Shown: in pieces, positions 17,123 to 24,749 of the stretch | How positions within the stretch are numbered: the first letter of the stretch is position 1 | Layout of the letters: each line of letters starts with the position of its first letter | Origin: Verrucomicrobiaceae bacterium | Lineage (GTDB): Bacteria; Verrucomicrobiota; Verrucomicrobiia; Verrucomicrobiales; Verrucomicrobiaceae | NCBI GenBank assembly: GCA_027484445.1 | Contig: JAIXSY010000025.1 | Span: 62,001 to 126,000 of the forward strand | DNA length: 64,000 bases | Direction of reading: 5' to 3' | Program-made: the position numbers and the translations under genes | The notes under the pieces: model-generated | What the model saw: only the letters and a program-made list of their open reading frames with translations | Databases searched by the model: none | What the model was told of the DNA's origin: nothing

Positions 17123-17200
17123 GAACTCAGTTTATAGAATTGAGTCGTGAAGGGGAATCCCGATTTCCGAATAGACTTCTCGTGAATTTCTCTGGATCAC

Positions 17201-17265
17201 GATTTCGCAACAGGCTGCTGCGAAATCCCTCCGACACCAATTGGTCAGCAGGCTTCTGACCAATT
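17201..17265. repeat. Two adjacent inverted repeats downstream of the PIN toxin gene
   Basis: The first (17201-17227) reads the same on both strands at 12 of 13 arm positions (arms begin GATTTCGCA). The second (17239-17265) has perfect 10-bp arms AATTGGTCAG / CTGACCAATT around a 7-nt loop. There is no T-run, so neither is a classical terminator. They lie between the convergent PIN toxin and GH32 genes and could act as a bidirectional transcription stop or be remnants of a small repeat. Confidence 0.5.
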
Positions 17266-17357
17266 CGACGCTGAATCAACAAGCTCACCACCGATCATGA
17301 TCAGGCCAATGTCCATCTGGGGTGTGCTGAATCTGTGGGAATCATCTCTGAGCGCCC

Positions 17358-19052
17358 TCACCGCTTCACCGGCCACACCGACTTCAGCTCATGCAAATCG
17401 AGTGAGATGATCTTTGCTTCGCCGCCGATGGCGGTGAGTTGAGGGGCGATGGGGGCTTCAGGCTTGGGCGGGAGGGGGAAGGCACCGAATTTGAAGCCGT
17501 TGTCGGTGAAGATCTCGACGAGGCCGTGGTCGCTGAGCAGGCGGAGGTCGATGCGGCCATCGCGGACGGGCATGGGCATGCTGTCCTTGCCACTGGTGAG
17601 CTTGAGTTTCTTCACGTTGATGACGAAAGGCGTGCCGCGCAGCATGAGCTGGATCTGCGTGGCCGTGCCGGGCTCGATGACGGCGTGGAGATCGAAGAAC
17701 GGCGTGTGCACGGCTTTGAGTGGATCGCTTTGCTCGTCGAGCACGACGGACTCGATGTGGTGATGCTTTGTGCGCAGCGTCTCGATCTCGCGCACGGGCT
17801 GCCAGACGAGGCGAGGGCCTTTGCCGGTGTTTCGCAGGGTGATCTCGCAGGGGATGTTCATCATCTGAGCGAAGGGCATGCCGGTGAAAACCAGATCGCT
17901 CATCTTGGCCCAGCCTTGCTGCACGACGCGGCCATCGCGCATGTCGCTGTAGTTTTGACCGGCGTAGTAGGCGCTGCCATACGGGCCGTGCAGGAGATCG
18001 CTGGTGCGCTTGAACTCGCGACCGTCGAAGTCGCCGATGAAATACTCACCGAGGCCGCCATGGACGATCCACTTGGTCTTTTGCGTGCCTTCGATCTTCA
18101 TCGGGAAGAGGTCCGGGCACTCCGCAAAGCCGATGACGCTGCCTTCGCGCTTCCACTGCTTCAAATCGGGTGAGGTGAAGAACACGAACTCGCCCGTTTT
18201 CCGCTTCGGGTCCTTCGGATCAATGGGCGGGAGCTTTTTGCCCTTCTCAGTGCAGTGCAGGATCATGACCCAGCGCTGTGTGGGCTCGTGCCAGAAGACT
18301 TTGGGGTCGCGATTGTTGTGCGCCACTTCGGGCAGCACCGGATTGCCGGCATACTTCGTCCACGTGCGACCGCGATCATTGCTGAAGGCGAGCCGCTGAT
18401 CACGCGGCGGGCCGGTGGCGGTGTAGATGAGCACGAGCGGCGGTTCCTTGCCGGTCTGAAAGCCAGACGTGTTCTTCCAATCCACCACGCCCGAACCGGA
18501 GAACATCATGCCCTCCGCCTCCGCATGGATCGCAATCGGCAGCTCCTCCCAGTGCAGGAAATCGCGGCTCACCGCATGTCCCCAACTCTTGCTGCCGCTT
18601 TTGACGCCGTAGGGATGCAGTTGGTAAAACAGATGATGCTCGCCATCGAAGCTCAGCAGGCCGTTCGGGTCATTCAATCGCCCGCGCATCGACGTGAAGT
18701 GAAACTGTGGCCGCAGCGCTTCCGCATACACCGGCACGTCCGTCTTGATCGCATCACTGCTCTCGATGGCCGTGATCAACGCCGATGGTCCGCTCAGCAC
18801 CGCCGCCTGCCCTTTCCACGGCCTCACATCGAGAAACACCCACAAATCCGGCTTCTTCCCCTCAGCGAACTCGACCTCCACCTCGCGCACGGTCTTGCCA
18901 CCGACCTCGAGCTTCACCATCTGCTTCGGTGCACCATTGCACACGGGCAGGTTGAGTAGATTCGCGTTCAGTGTGAGGGATCGTCTGACGATGTCCTGCG
19001 CACTGAGCGTTGCTACGCAAAGCAGGCTGATGAGGAAGAAGTGGCTGGGCAT
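17358..19052 (-). CDS. Glycoside hydrolase family 32 (levanase/invertase type), exported
   Basis: A 564-residue GH32 enzyme that hydrolyses beta-fructosides such as levan, inulin or sucrose. I start at the ATG at 19052, which gives a signal peptide ('MPSHFFLISLLCVATLSA'); the longer frame from 19151 begins inside a palindrome. Catalytic landmarks are 'RLNDPNG' (nucleophile Asp128), 'NNRDPKVF' (transition-state Asp) and 'AECPDLF' (acid/base Glu). A beta-sandwich C-terminal domain follows ('LVEIFTDNG'). About 110 residues before the active site form an extra N-terminal beta domain not found in minimal GH32 enzymes. The enzyme would act outside the cytoplasm and feed the nearby porter. Confidence 0.93.
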   Translation of the reverse strand: MPSHFFLISLLCVATLSAQDIVRRSLTLNANLLNLPVCNGAPKQMVKLEVGGKTVREVEVEFAEGKKPDLWVFLDVRPWKGQAAVLSGPSALITAIESSDAIKTDVPVYAEALRPQFHFTSMRGRLNDPNGLLSFDGEHHLFYQLHPYGVKSGSKSWGHAVSRDFLHWEELPIAIHAEAEGMMFSGSGVVDWKNTSGFQTGKEPPLVLIYTATGPPRDQRLAFSNDRGRTWTKYAGNPVLPEVAHNNRDPKVFWHEPTQRWVMILHCTEKGKKLPPIDPKDPKRKTGEFVFFTSPDLKQWKREGSVIGFAECPDLFPMKIEGTQKTKWIVHGGLGEYFIGDFDGREFKRTSDLLHGPYGSAYYAGQNYSDMRDGRVVQQGWAKMSDLVFTGMPFAQMMNIPCEITLRNTGKGPRLVWQPVREIETLRTKHHHIESVVLDEQSDPLKAVHTPFFDLHAVIEPGTATQIQLMLRGTPFVINVKKLKLTSGKDSMPMPVRDGRIDLRLLSDHGLVEIFTDNGFKFGAFPLPPKPEAPIAPQLTAIGGEAKIISLDLHELKSVWPVKR

Positions 19053-19110
19053 GATGATGGCGTCGAGTGGCGGCTCGAAGTTTGGGAGTAACGTTTGCTC
19101 TGATTCTTGA

Positions 19111-19160
19111 GGTAAGAAGATGCGTGGTAAGAAAATTTTCTTGGTACTCATGTTCTTACC
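19111..19160. repeat. 50-bp imperfect palindrome upstream of the GH32 gene
   Basis: Outer arms GGTAAGAA ... TTCTTACC and the perfect centre AAGAAAATTTTCTT share one dyad axis at about 19135/19136, and most intervening positions pair as well. It lies between the sialidase stop and the GH32 start, both on the minus strand, so it would form a long hairpin in a joint transcript or be an operator for a dimeric regulator. Too A/T-rich in the centre to be a typical REP. Confidence 0.55.
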
Positions 19161-19224
19161 TTTCCCTCTGACACGGGTGTGTAGTCAGTTGGGACATTCG
19201 GAGTCGAGCGAGAACGCAGTAGGC

Positions 19225-20562
19225 CTACTGCGGCCACTGGCCGTTCACGATGGGCTTGGTGGTGAGCTTCGCGGGATTGAGCACAACGTGCTTCACTTTC
19301 TTGCGCTGCCAGGTGTAGGTGATGTGCACGAGGCCGTCTTTCGTCTGGATGATGGCTGGGTAGCTGTATTCGCCGGGGGCGCTTTCGAGGACGAGCGCGG
19401 CATTCCAGTTTTGCGCGTCCTTGCTGGTGGCGAGGTTCAGCGGGGTGCGTTTGCCGCCCCACTTGCCGGGTGTGCCAGCGATGTGGTTGTAGATGATGAG
19501 ATGAGTGCCGTCGGCGAGTGTCACGGCATCGGTGCCGCTGTTGTTGTTCGGCAGGGTGCCGAGCTTCATCTCGCCCCAGGTCTTGCCGCCATCATCGCTG
19601 CGGATTTCAAACACACGATCCTGGCGCGAGCGTCCAAGGGCGAGGAGTTTGTCGTCGCCGAGGAAAAGGATGCTTGGCTGGATGGCCTGAATCTTCACAC
19701 CGTCATGCACGGGGCCAATTTTCTGCCAAGTCAGTCCGAGATCGCTGCTGCGTTCAAAATGCACAGACCACTTGCTCGGCTTCTCGTGAGTTTCATTGCT
19801 CGTTGGGCTCAAGATGTCGCCGTTGGGCAGTTGCACGGGCTTGTTTTTGATGGGGCCAAGGATGCCTTCGGGCAGTTTGCGAGCCGCTGACCAAGACTTG
19901 CCGCCGTCCTCGCTGGTTTTGAGTTCACCCCACCATTGCTCAGGATTAGGGCCGACTTTGTAGAAGAGCATCAGCGGGCCTTCTTTCGGCTGGAAGAGCA
20001 CGGGGTTCCATGTGGGATGCCGTGTGCCATCAGGTTGCACGCCATTGGCCGTTTCGACGCTCTCGGTCCATTTGCCATCGGGAAGCTGGCGCGACACCCA
20101 GATGCATACATCGGGGTTCTTCTCAGCCGTGCCGCCAAACCATGCGGTAACGAGCCCCGTGGGCGTTTCGACGATGGTCGTGGCGTGGATCTGCGGGTAA
20201 GGGCCAGTGTCGTAAATGTATTCGGTGGTGAGGATCGCGGGATCGGCGGCGATCCATTGCCAGGAGGTAAGTTCGTAGCTGCCATCGAGCTTGCGCCAGA
20301 CAACAGCGTCGGCCTTGCGACCATCTGAAGTGGTCAGCTTCAGCTTGTAGTTGATCCCCGCGACAACCTGCTGCTCGGCGGCGTTGACGCTTTGCAGCGT
20401 GAGTTTGGCATCTTGGGCTTTGACGGCGAATTGCGCTGCATTCAGCACTTCAGCGTCCGTGGTGGCCGCCTGGCTGAATCCGCCAGCGAGCGGTGGTTGC
20501 TGGCCATGCGAGGCAGGTGCGATTGCAAGCATGAGGAGCGTGAGAAGAAGGGGTGGTTTCAT
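19225..20562 (-). CDS. Exported sialidase-like BNR protein with N-terminal cystatin domain
   Basis: A 445-residue protein. After a signal peptide (about 1-20), residues 25-102 have the hallmarks of a cystatin: 'LAGGFSQ' at the start, 'QFAVKAQ' in the helix, the inhibitory-loop motif QVVAG at 65-69 followed by 'INYKLKL', and 'ELTSWQW' as the second hairpin. Residues from about 120 form a six-bladed sialidase/neuraminidase-type propeller with Asp-box repeats ('SEDGGKSWS', 'SDDGGKTWG', 'SSDLGLTWQ'). Exo-sialidase activity is possible, but the catalytic Arg triad cannot be verified by eye. Cystatin fused to a BNR propeller is unusual. The next genes upstream include an aldolase of the sialic-acid lyase family. 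Confidence 0.85.
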   Translation of the reverse strand: MKPPLLLTLLMLAIAPASHGQQPPLAGGFSQAATTDAEVLNAAQFAVKAQDAKLTLQSVNAAEQQVVAGINYKLKLTTSDGRKADAVVWRKLDGSYELTSWQWIAADPAILTTEYIYDTGPYPQIHATTIVETPTGLVTAWFGGTAEKNPDVCIWVSRQLPDGKWTESVETANGVQPDGTRHPTWNPVLFQPKEGPLMLFYKVGPNPEQWWGELKTSEDGGKSWSAARKLPEGILGPIKNKPVQLPNGDILSPTSNETHEKPSKWSVHFERSSDLGLTWQKIGPVHDGVKIQAIQPSILFLGDDKLLALGRSRQDRVFEIRSDDGGKTWGEMKLGTLPNNNSGTDAVTLADGTHLIIYNHIAGTPGKWGGKRTPLNLATSKDAQNWNAALVLESAPGEYSYPAIIQTKDGLVHITYTWQRKKVKHVVLNPAKLTTKPIVNGQWPQ

Positions 20563-20654
20563 GAGGATGGAGTAGCCCCGACGGGGCATTGTTTATACTT
20601 ATTCTTTCTTCAGACCATACTTGCACAGAGTAATGATGATGGCTTCGTAAGAAG

Positions 20655-21251
20655 ATGAGAAACCTTCGCGGCGCGCCCAAGATTTTCTGGCTCATTTGGG
20701 CTCTGATGCTTTTGGCAGGATTCAATCTGGGACTGTCCTCTGGTGATAGCGATGCTGGTCATGCAATGGCTGTTATCTTGGTTATTGGGCCCCTTGTTTT
20801 CGGACTCGGAATTATCGCCGTTGCTCTTGCCAGATGGGCAGTTTTAGAAAGACAGACTACTTGGAGATTTTTAGCGGCAGTGACTGTGTTGGCTCTCGTG
20901 TGTTCAGGGTTGTTGTATTTTGTGGCGTGGCAAAATCTTCACCCTCGACACATCCATTATGAATTCAGTTACGGAACTGGTGCCAGCGGCACATGGCATG
21001 AAGTGCAGTTTTATTCCGATTACTCGGCAAAAGAAGCGAAAGGTCCTTGGGTAGGCGGGTGGCCCGTGAAGGTTAGCTTTCCCGATCTTAACAAGGATGG
21101 CTTTCAAGACATCCAAGTTCATCATGGGGATTTGGATTTTGTTGAGTTTGTTTATCAACCTCTGGTTTCTGAAGATAAATGCTGGAAGCTGCATCGGAAA
21201 GAAGGGCAGTTGATGGTTCATTATCCACCGTCTGGGCTTATCTATCCTTGA
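20655..21251 (+). CDS. Membrane protein with C-terminal periplasmic domain, unknown
   Basis: A 198-residue protein with three membrane helices (about 10-28, 36-58 and 69-91) and a C-terminal soluble half. That half contains 'FPDLNKDGFQDIQV', a calcium-loop-like pattern as in FG-GAP or EF-hand repeats. No family recognised. It is on the plus strand between two minus-strand operons, and its last 10 bp overlap the end of the aldolase gene. The base composition is somewhat lower in GC than the sialidase and aldolase genes. Confidence 0.8.
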   Translation: MRNLRGAPKIFWLIWALMLLAGFNLGLSSGDSDAGHAMAVILVIGPLVFGLGIIAVALARWAVLERQTTWRFLAAVTVLALVCSGLLYFVAWQNLHPRHIHYEFSYGTGASGTWHEVQFYSDYSAKEAKGPWVGGWPVKVSFPDLNKDGFQDIQVHHGDLDFVEFVYQPLVSEDKCWKLHRKEGQLMVHYPPSGLIYP

Positions 21252-22156
21252 GGAATCAGACCAAGGGCTACTAATCGCTCACGAATGAGCTCGCGCTCCG
21301 GTTCGCGGAAGCGATGAAACGGCTCGGCCATGTGATCGTCGCAGATGCCGAGGAGGCTGAGGCCGCATTTGATGCCTTTGATGATGGCGCTCTTGTGCTT
21401 GCCGACGGTGTAGATGGCTCCGGCGAGCTTCATGACCTGCGCGTGAAGCTCCCGCGTGCGCTGGAGGTCCTGCGCGGCGGCGGCCTGATACATCTCGACG
21501 TAGAGTTTGGGATGCAAATTGGCACCACCATTGATGCCGCCGTGGCCACCGAGCAGCACGGCCTCGGCGGTGAGTTCCTCGGGGCCGACGAGCACACTCC
21601 AGTCGGCGCGTTGCTTGGCGATCTCGATGAGGCGATGGAAGTAGATCATGTCACACGAGCTGTCTTTGACGCCGCAGATGCCCGGCATGTCGAGGGCGCG
21701 ACGCACGAGGTCGAGTTCGAAGCTCACCTTCGTCAAACCGGGCATGTTGTAGAGAAACAACGGCAGCGGCATCTCGGCGACGAGGTCCTGCACATACTCG
21801 AGCATCTCCGGCGGCGCGGCCGGGAAGTAATACGGCGGCGCGAGCACCACATGCGTCGCCCCGGCCTCGGCGGAGTATTTCGCGAGGTTCACGCTTTCGG
21901 TGAAGGCAGTATCCGTAATGCCGACGAGCACCGGAACGCGGCCATTCGTGAGCTGGCAGGTCTTTAGGATCAATTCACGACGCAGTCGGTAGCTGAGGCT
22001 CGGGCCTTCACCGGTGGTGCCGAGGATGAAGAGGCCACTGACGCCACCGCTGATGAGATGCTCGATGAGTCGCTCCAAGCCAGCGACGTCGAGGGTGTCG
22101 CGGTCTTTGAGCGGAGAAATAAGGGGCGGGATGATTCCAGAGAGAGGGGTAGGCAT
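21242..22156 (-). CDS. DapA/NanA-family class I aldolase
   Basis: A 304-residue TIM-barrel of the dihydrodipicolinate synthase / N-acetylneuraminate lyase family. Visible motifs are 'GTTGEGPS' (carboxylate binding), 'YNMPG' (catalytic Tyr) and 'GVKDSS' (Schiff-base Lys). The family condenses or cleaves pyruvate with various aldehydes. The neighbouring sialidase-like gene and fucose-isomerase-like gene make sialic acid or another sugar acid a likelier substrate than lysine biosynthesis, but motifs alone do not settle this. It is about 100 bp downstream of the isomerase-like gene, separated by a long inverted repeat. Confidence 0.88.
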   Translation of the reverse strand: MPTPLSGIIPPLISPLKDRDTLDVAGLERLIEHLISGGVSGLFILGTTGEGPSLSYRLRRELILKTCQLTNGRVPVLVGITDTAFTESVNLAKYSAEAGATHVVLAPPYYFPAAPPEMLEYVQDLVAEMPLPLFLYNMPGLTKVSFELDLVRRALDMPGICGVKDSSCDMIYFHRLIEIAKQRADWSVLVGPEELTAEAVLLGGHGGINGGANLHPKLYVEMYQAAAAQDLQRTRELHAQVMKLAGAIYTVGKHKSAIIKGIKCGLSLLGICDDHMAEPFHRFREPERELIRERLVALGLIPQG

Positions 22157-22173
22157 GAGGTCGGAGAGTTTTG

Positions 22174-22250
22174 AACCGCTGATTGGACGCTAATGAGACG
22201 CTAATAAAGAGTTCTGAAATTAGCGTCTTATCAGCGTCAGATTAGCGGTT
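22174..22250. repeat. Long inverted repeat with internal ACGCTAAT-type direct repeats
   Basis: Two 32-bp arms (22174-22205 and 22219-22250) pair with about five mismatches around a 13-nt loop. Each arm itself contains repeated GACGCTAAT / GACGCTGAT units, starting with AACCGCT and ending in AGCGGTT on the far side. It sits between the isomerase-like and aldolase genes on the minus strand. It could form a strong RNA hairpin acting as terminator or mRNA stabiliser, or be a mobile intergenic repeat unit. Confidence 0.65.
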
Positions 22251-22262
22251 AGAGGGTTTGCT

Positions 22263-23858
22263 TTAGCTGAGCTTCACATCACCACACAGGTGGGTTTCGA
22301 GGCCGAGTTCGGCGAAGGCGGCGGCTTTGATGCGGGCGGCGCGGTGGGCTTGTTTTTCGTTGGGGCAATAGACGACCTGGATGTGGTTGGATTTGTGGCG
22401 GGCCATCATTTGGTCGCGGGTAATGCCTTTGAGGACGGTGTGCATGATGGGCCATTGCGGCGTGGTTTCCTGCCAGCGGCGATTCGTTTCCTCCTCGGGC
22501 AGTTTGACGACCTCCGCGACGCCGATGTCGGCTTGCAGTTTGTCGTTCATGACGAAAACACGGCTCCAGACGATGTGGCCGGGCTTGCTGATGCCTTTCA
22601 TCGTGCCGCCGCCGAGTTTGAAGTACATCGCGGGCTGGCGTTCGGTCGAGGCACCTTTCCAGCCGCCGATGAAGTGGGCGGGTGGTGCGGCACCGCTGAT
22701 GAGGAGGACCCAGACGTAGTCTTTTTTGAAGTTCGCGCCCCAGCGCAGGTCGTGGAGCGTGTTTTCGGGAGCGAAGCCGAGTTCGCGCCAGAGTTTGTAG
22801 GTGACGAGACCGTCGAGGCCGGCGCATTCGTCCACTTCATTGAAGTGGGGCACAGCCTCGCCTTCAAAGAGCACGCGTGCGCCATCCGCACTGCGCACGG
22901 GCGGTCGATCAGCGTTGTTGAGCATGCCTTCGACGAGGTCGCTGGCGGGCGTGAGATCTTTGAGGCCTTGCTGATACTGGATGCCGATGGCGGCGCAGCC
23001 GAAGTCATCCGCGAGGCGCACAGCGGCGATGTACATTTTGCACTGGAGCAAAAGTTGAGGCTCGGTGAGCTGCGTGGCTTCATCCGTGCCGAGGTTCATT
23101 TGCAGGCCTTTTTTGCGCAGCCATGCGAGCACGGCGGCAGCGTCCGCATCGCTCACGTCGCGCATGGCGGCGTAGAGTGTGGACTGACTGAGGCGCTCTT
23201 TGAAGCAGCCGGTGGGATGCAGCAGTTCATCCGGCACGATGGCGTTGAACATGCCCATGCAGCCTTCATCGAAGACGCCGAGGATGGCCTTCTGGTGGCG
23301 GAAACGGCGTGCGAAGTCGCGTCCCGTGGCGTCATCGGCGGCGGGCATCTTCAGCATGGAGAGCGGGCGGACGTGGCTTTGATCATGTTTGACCGCACCA
23401 GTCGCCAGCCACTCGCGCAGGCCGTTTTGGAAGAAGGCGTCGGTGAAGTCCTCGCTCCACAGCGTGGAGTAATTCACGCCTGCTTTTGTGAGGGAGGCGT
23501 TCAGATTCAAAAGCCCCACCAGACCCGGCCACTGGCCGCTCCAGTTTGCCACGGTGAGGATAGGGCCGCGATGCGTGGTCAATCCGGCGAGCACGTGATG
23601 CGAATACTGCCACACGGCCTCGGCGACGATGAGTGGCGCATCTGGATCGATGCCGCGAAAGACCTCAATGCCCATCTTCTGCGAGTCGATGAAGCCATGC
23701 TTCTTAACGCGATCGAACGGGTGGGCGCGTTTGATGGCGCAGCCCTCGGCTTTGAGCGCGGCGGCGAGTTTGTCCTCCATGTCCTTCTGGGCGGCCCAGC
23801 AGGTCTGGTTGGCAGCGAGGCGGAGATCGCCCGAGGCGACGAGGTGGATGGTCTTCAT
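22263..23858 (-). CDS. L-fucose isomerase-like protein
   Basis: A 531-residue cytosolic protein that I place, with moderate certainty, in the family of L-fucose isomerase-related proteins (two alpha/beta domains and a C-terminal barrel). Supporting features are the '[13 protein letters not shown]' start, '[12 protein letters not shown]' after the first domain, '[13 protein letters not shown]' and '[13 protein letters not shown]' in the middle, and a length close to fucose isomerases. The metal-binding Glu/Asp/His set was not verified. In a setting of sialidase and aldolase genes, a role in processing sugars released from glycans (fucose, arabinose or similar) is likely. Confidence 0.65.
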   Translation of the reverse strand: MKTIHLVASGDLRLAANQTCWAAQKDMEDKLAAALKAEGCAIKRAHPFDRVKKHGFIDSQKMGIEVFRGIDPDAPLIVAEAVWQYSHHVLAGLTTHRGPILTVANWSGQWPGLVGLLNLNASLTKAGVNYSTLWSEDFTDAFFQNGLREWLATGAVKHDQSHVRPLSMLKMPAADDATGRDFARRFRHQKAILGVFDEGCMGMFNAIVPDELLHPTGCFKERLSQSTLYAAMRDVSDADAAAVLAWLRKKGLQMNLGTDEATQLTEPQLLLQCKMYIAAVRLADDFGCAAIGIQYQQGLKDLTPASDLVEGMLNNADRPPVRSADGARVLFEGEAVPHFNEVDECAGLDGLVTYKLWRELGFAPENTLHDLRWGANFKKDYVWVLLISGAAPPAHFIGGWKGASTERQPAMYFKLGGGTMKGISKPGHIVWSRVFVMNDKLQADIGVAEVVKLPEEETNRRWQETTPQWPIMHTVLKGITRDQMMARHKSNHIQVVYCPNEKQAHRAARIKAAAFAELGLETHLCGDVKLS

Positions 23859-24033
23859 GATGCATCATGAAACGTGACCCTTTCGAGCAATCCAAACTTC
23901 GATGGAACCGATGTTTGACGGTTGGATGATGATTTTTGACCCTCATGATGGTGGAAAAGTCAGCACGCGATCACCCTAAACCTTGCCCGTTCAGCGAGTC
24001 TGGCTGATAGAATCACGCCTCCCCCAACGCTGA

Positions 24034-24744
24034 ATGAATCCTGCTTTTGAAACCACCCAGTGGACTCTGATCCTCGAAGCGGCCAAACAAGAGACGCGGG
24101 ATGGCATGTTAGCGCTGGAAACGCTTTGCCGCCGCTACCTGCCACCCCTTCTGGCTTACGCGCGAAACTTCGGACTTCGGGAACATGATGCGGAGGATGT
24201 AACCCAGGCTTTTTTTCAGCATCTCGTGCAGAAGAACCTCGCCGCACGCGCGGTGCCTGAACACGGTCGCTTTCGGAATTTCCTGCTCGTTTCGTTGCGC
24301 AATTTCATTCATGTGACGCACCGAAACGCCACGACTTGGCGGCGAGGGGGCGAGGCTGGCACGCATTTGAATTTGGATGAAGAGGTGGAAGCCATGCAGC
24401 CTGCAACTACACCTGACGATAGCGCGACGCTGGCGTTCGATCGGCAATGGGCGCACACGCTCATCGAGATCGCGATGGAGGAGTTGAGCAAAGAGCAGGC
24501 GGAGCGGGGCACGCTGGAACGCTTTGCAGTGATGAAGCCGCTGTTGCTCGATCCAGATCACCGGGAAACGGTGTTTGCTGAGCTGCAAAAGCGATTCGGT
24601 ATGGCGGATGGCGCTGCCCGAACCTGTCTCAGTCGCCTGCGTACTCGATTCCGAGAACTGGTTCGTCAGGAAGTCGAACGGGTGGTGCAAAACCCAACCG
24701 AAGTGGACGCTGAGATGGCCTACCTTTTGCGGGTGCTAAGCTGA
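24034..24744 (+). CDS. ECF-type RNA polymerase sigma factor
   Basis: A 236-residue sigma factor. Region 2 shows 'YLPPLLAYARNFGLREHDAEDVTQAFFQHLV' spread over its helices, and region 4 is at the C-terminus ('FGMADGAARTCLSRLRTRFRELV') with a helix-turn-helix. A long insert between the two and the 'ETTQWTLI' start are typical of the ECF groups abundant in planctomycetes and Verrucomicrobia that sit next to Ser/Thr kinases. No anti-sigma factor is adjacent; the two convergent kinase genes end 5 bp away, so phosphorylation control is plausible but inferred. Confidence 0.92.
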   Translation: MNPAFETTQWTLILEAAKQETRDGMLALETLCRRYLPPLLAYARNFGLREHDAEDVTQAFFQHLVQKNLAARAVPEHGRFRNFLLVSLRNFIHVTHRNATTWRRGGEAGTHLNLDEEVEAMQPATTPDDSATLAFDRQWAHTLIEIAMEELSKEQAERGTLERFAVMKPLLLDPDHRETVFAELQKRFGMADGAARTCLSRLRTRFRELVRQEVERVVQNPTEVDAEMAYLLRVLS

Positions 24745-24749
24745 GCAAA

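Noticed and set aside
22290..23870. 526-codon plus-strand ORF opposite the fucose-isomerase-like gene
   Set aside because: Antisense shadow. The minus-strand product has ordered conserved-looking blocks, this one has none.
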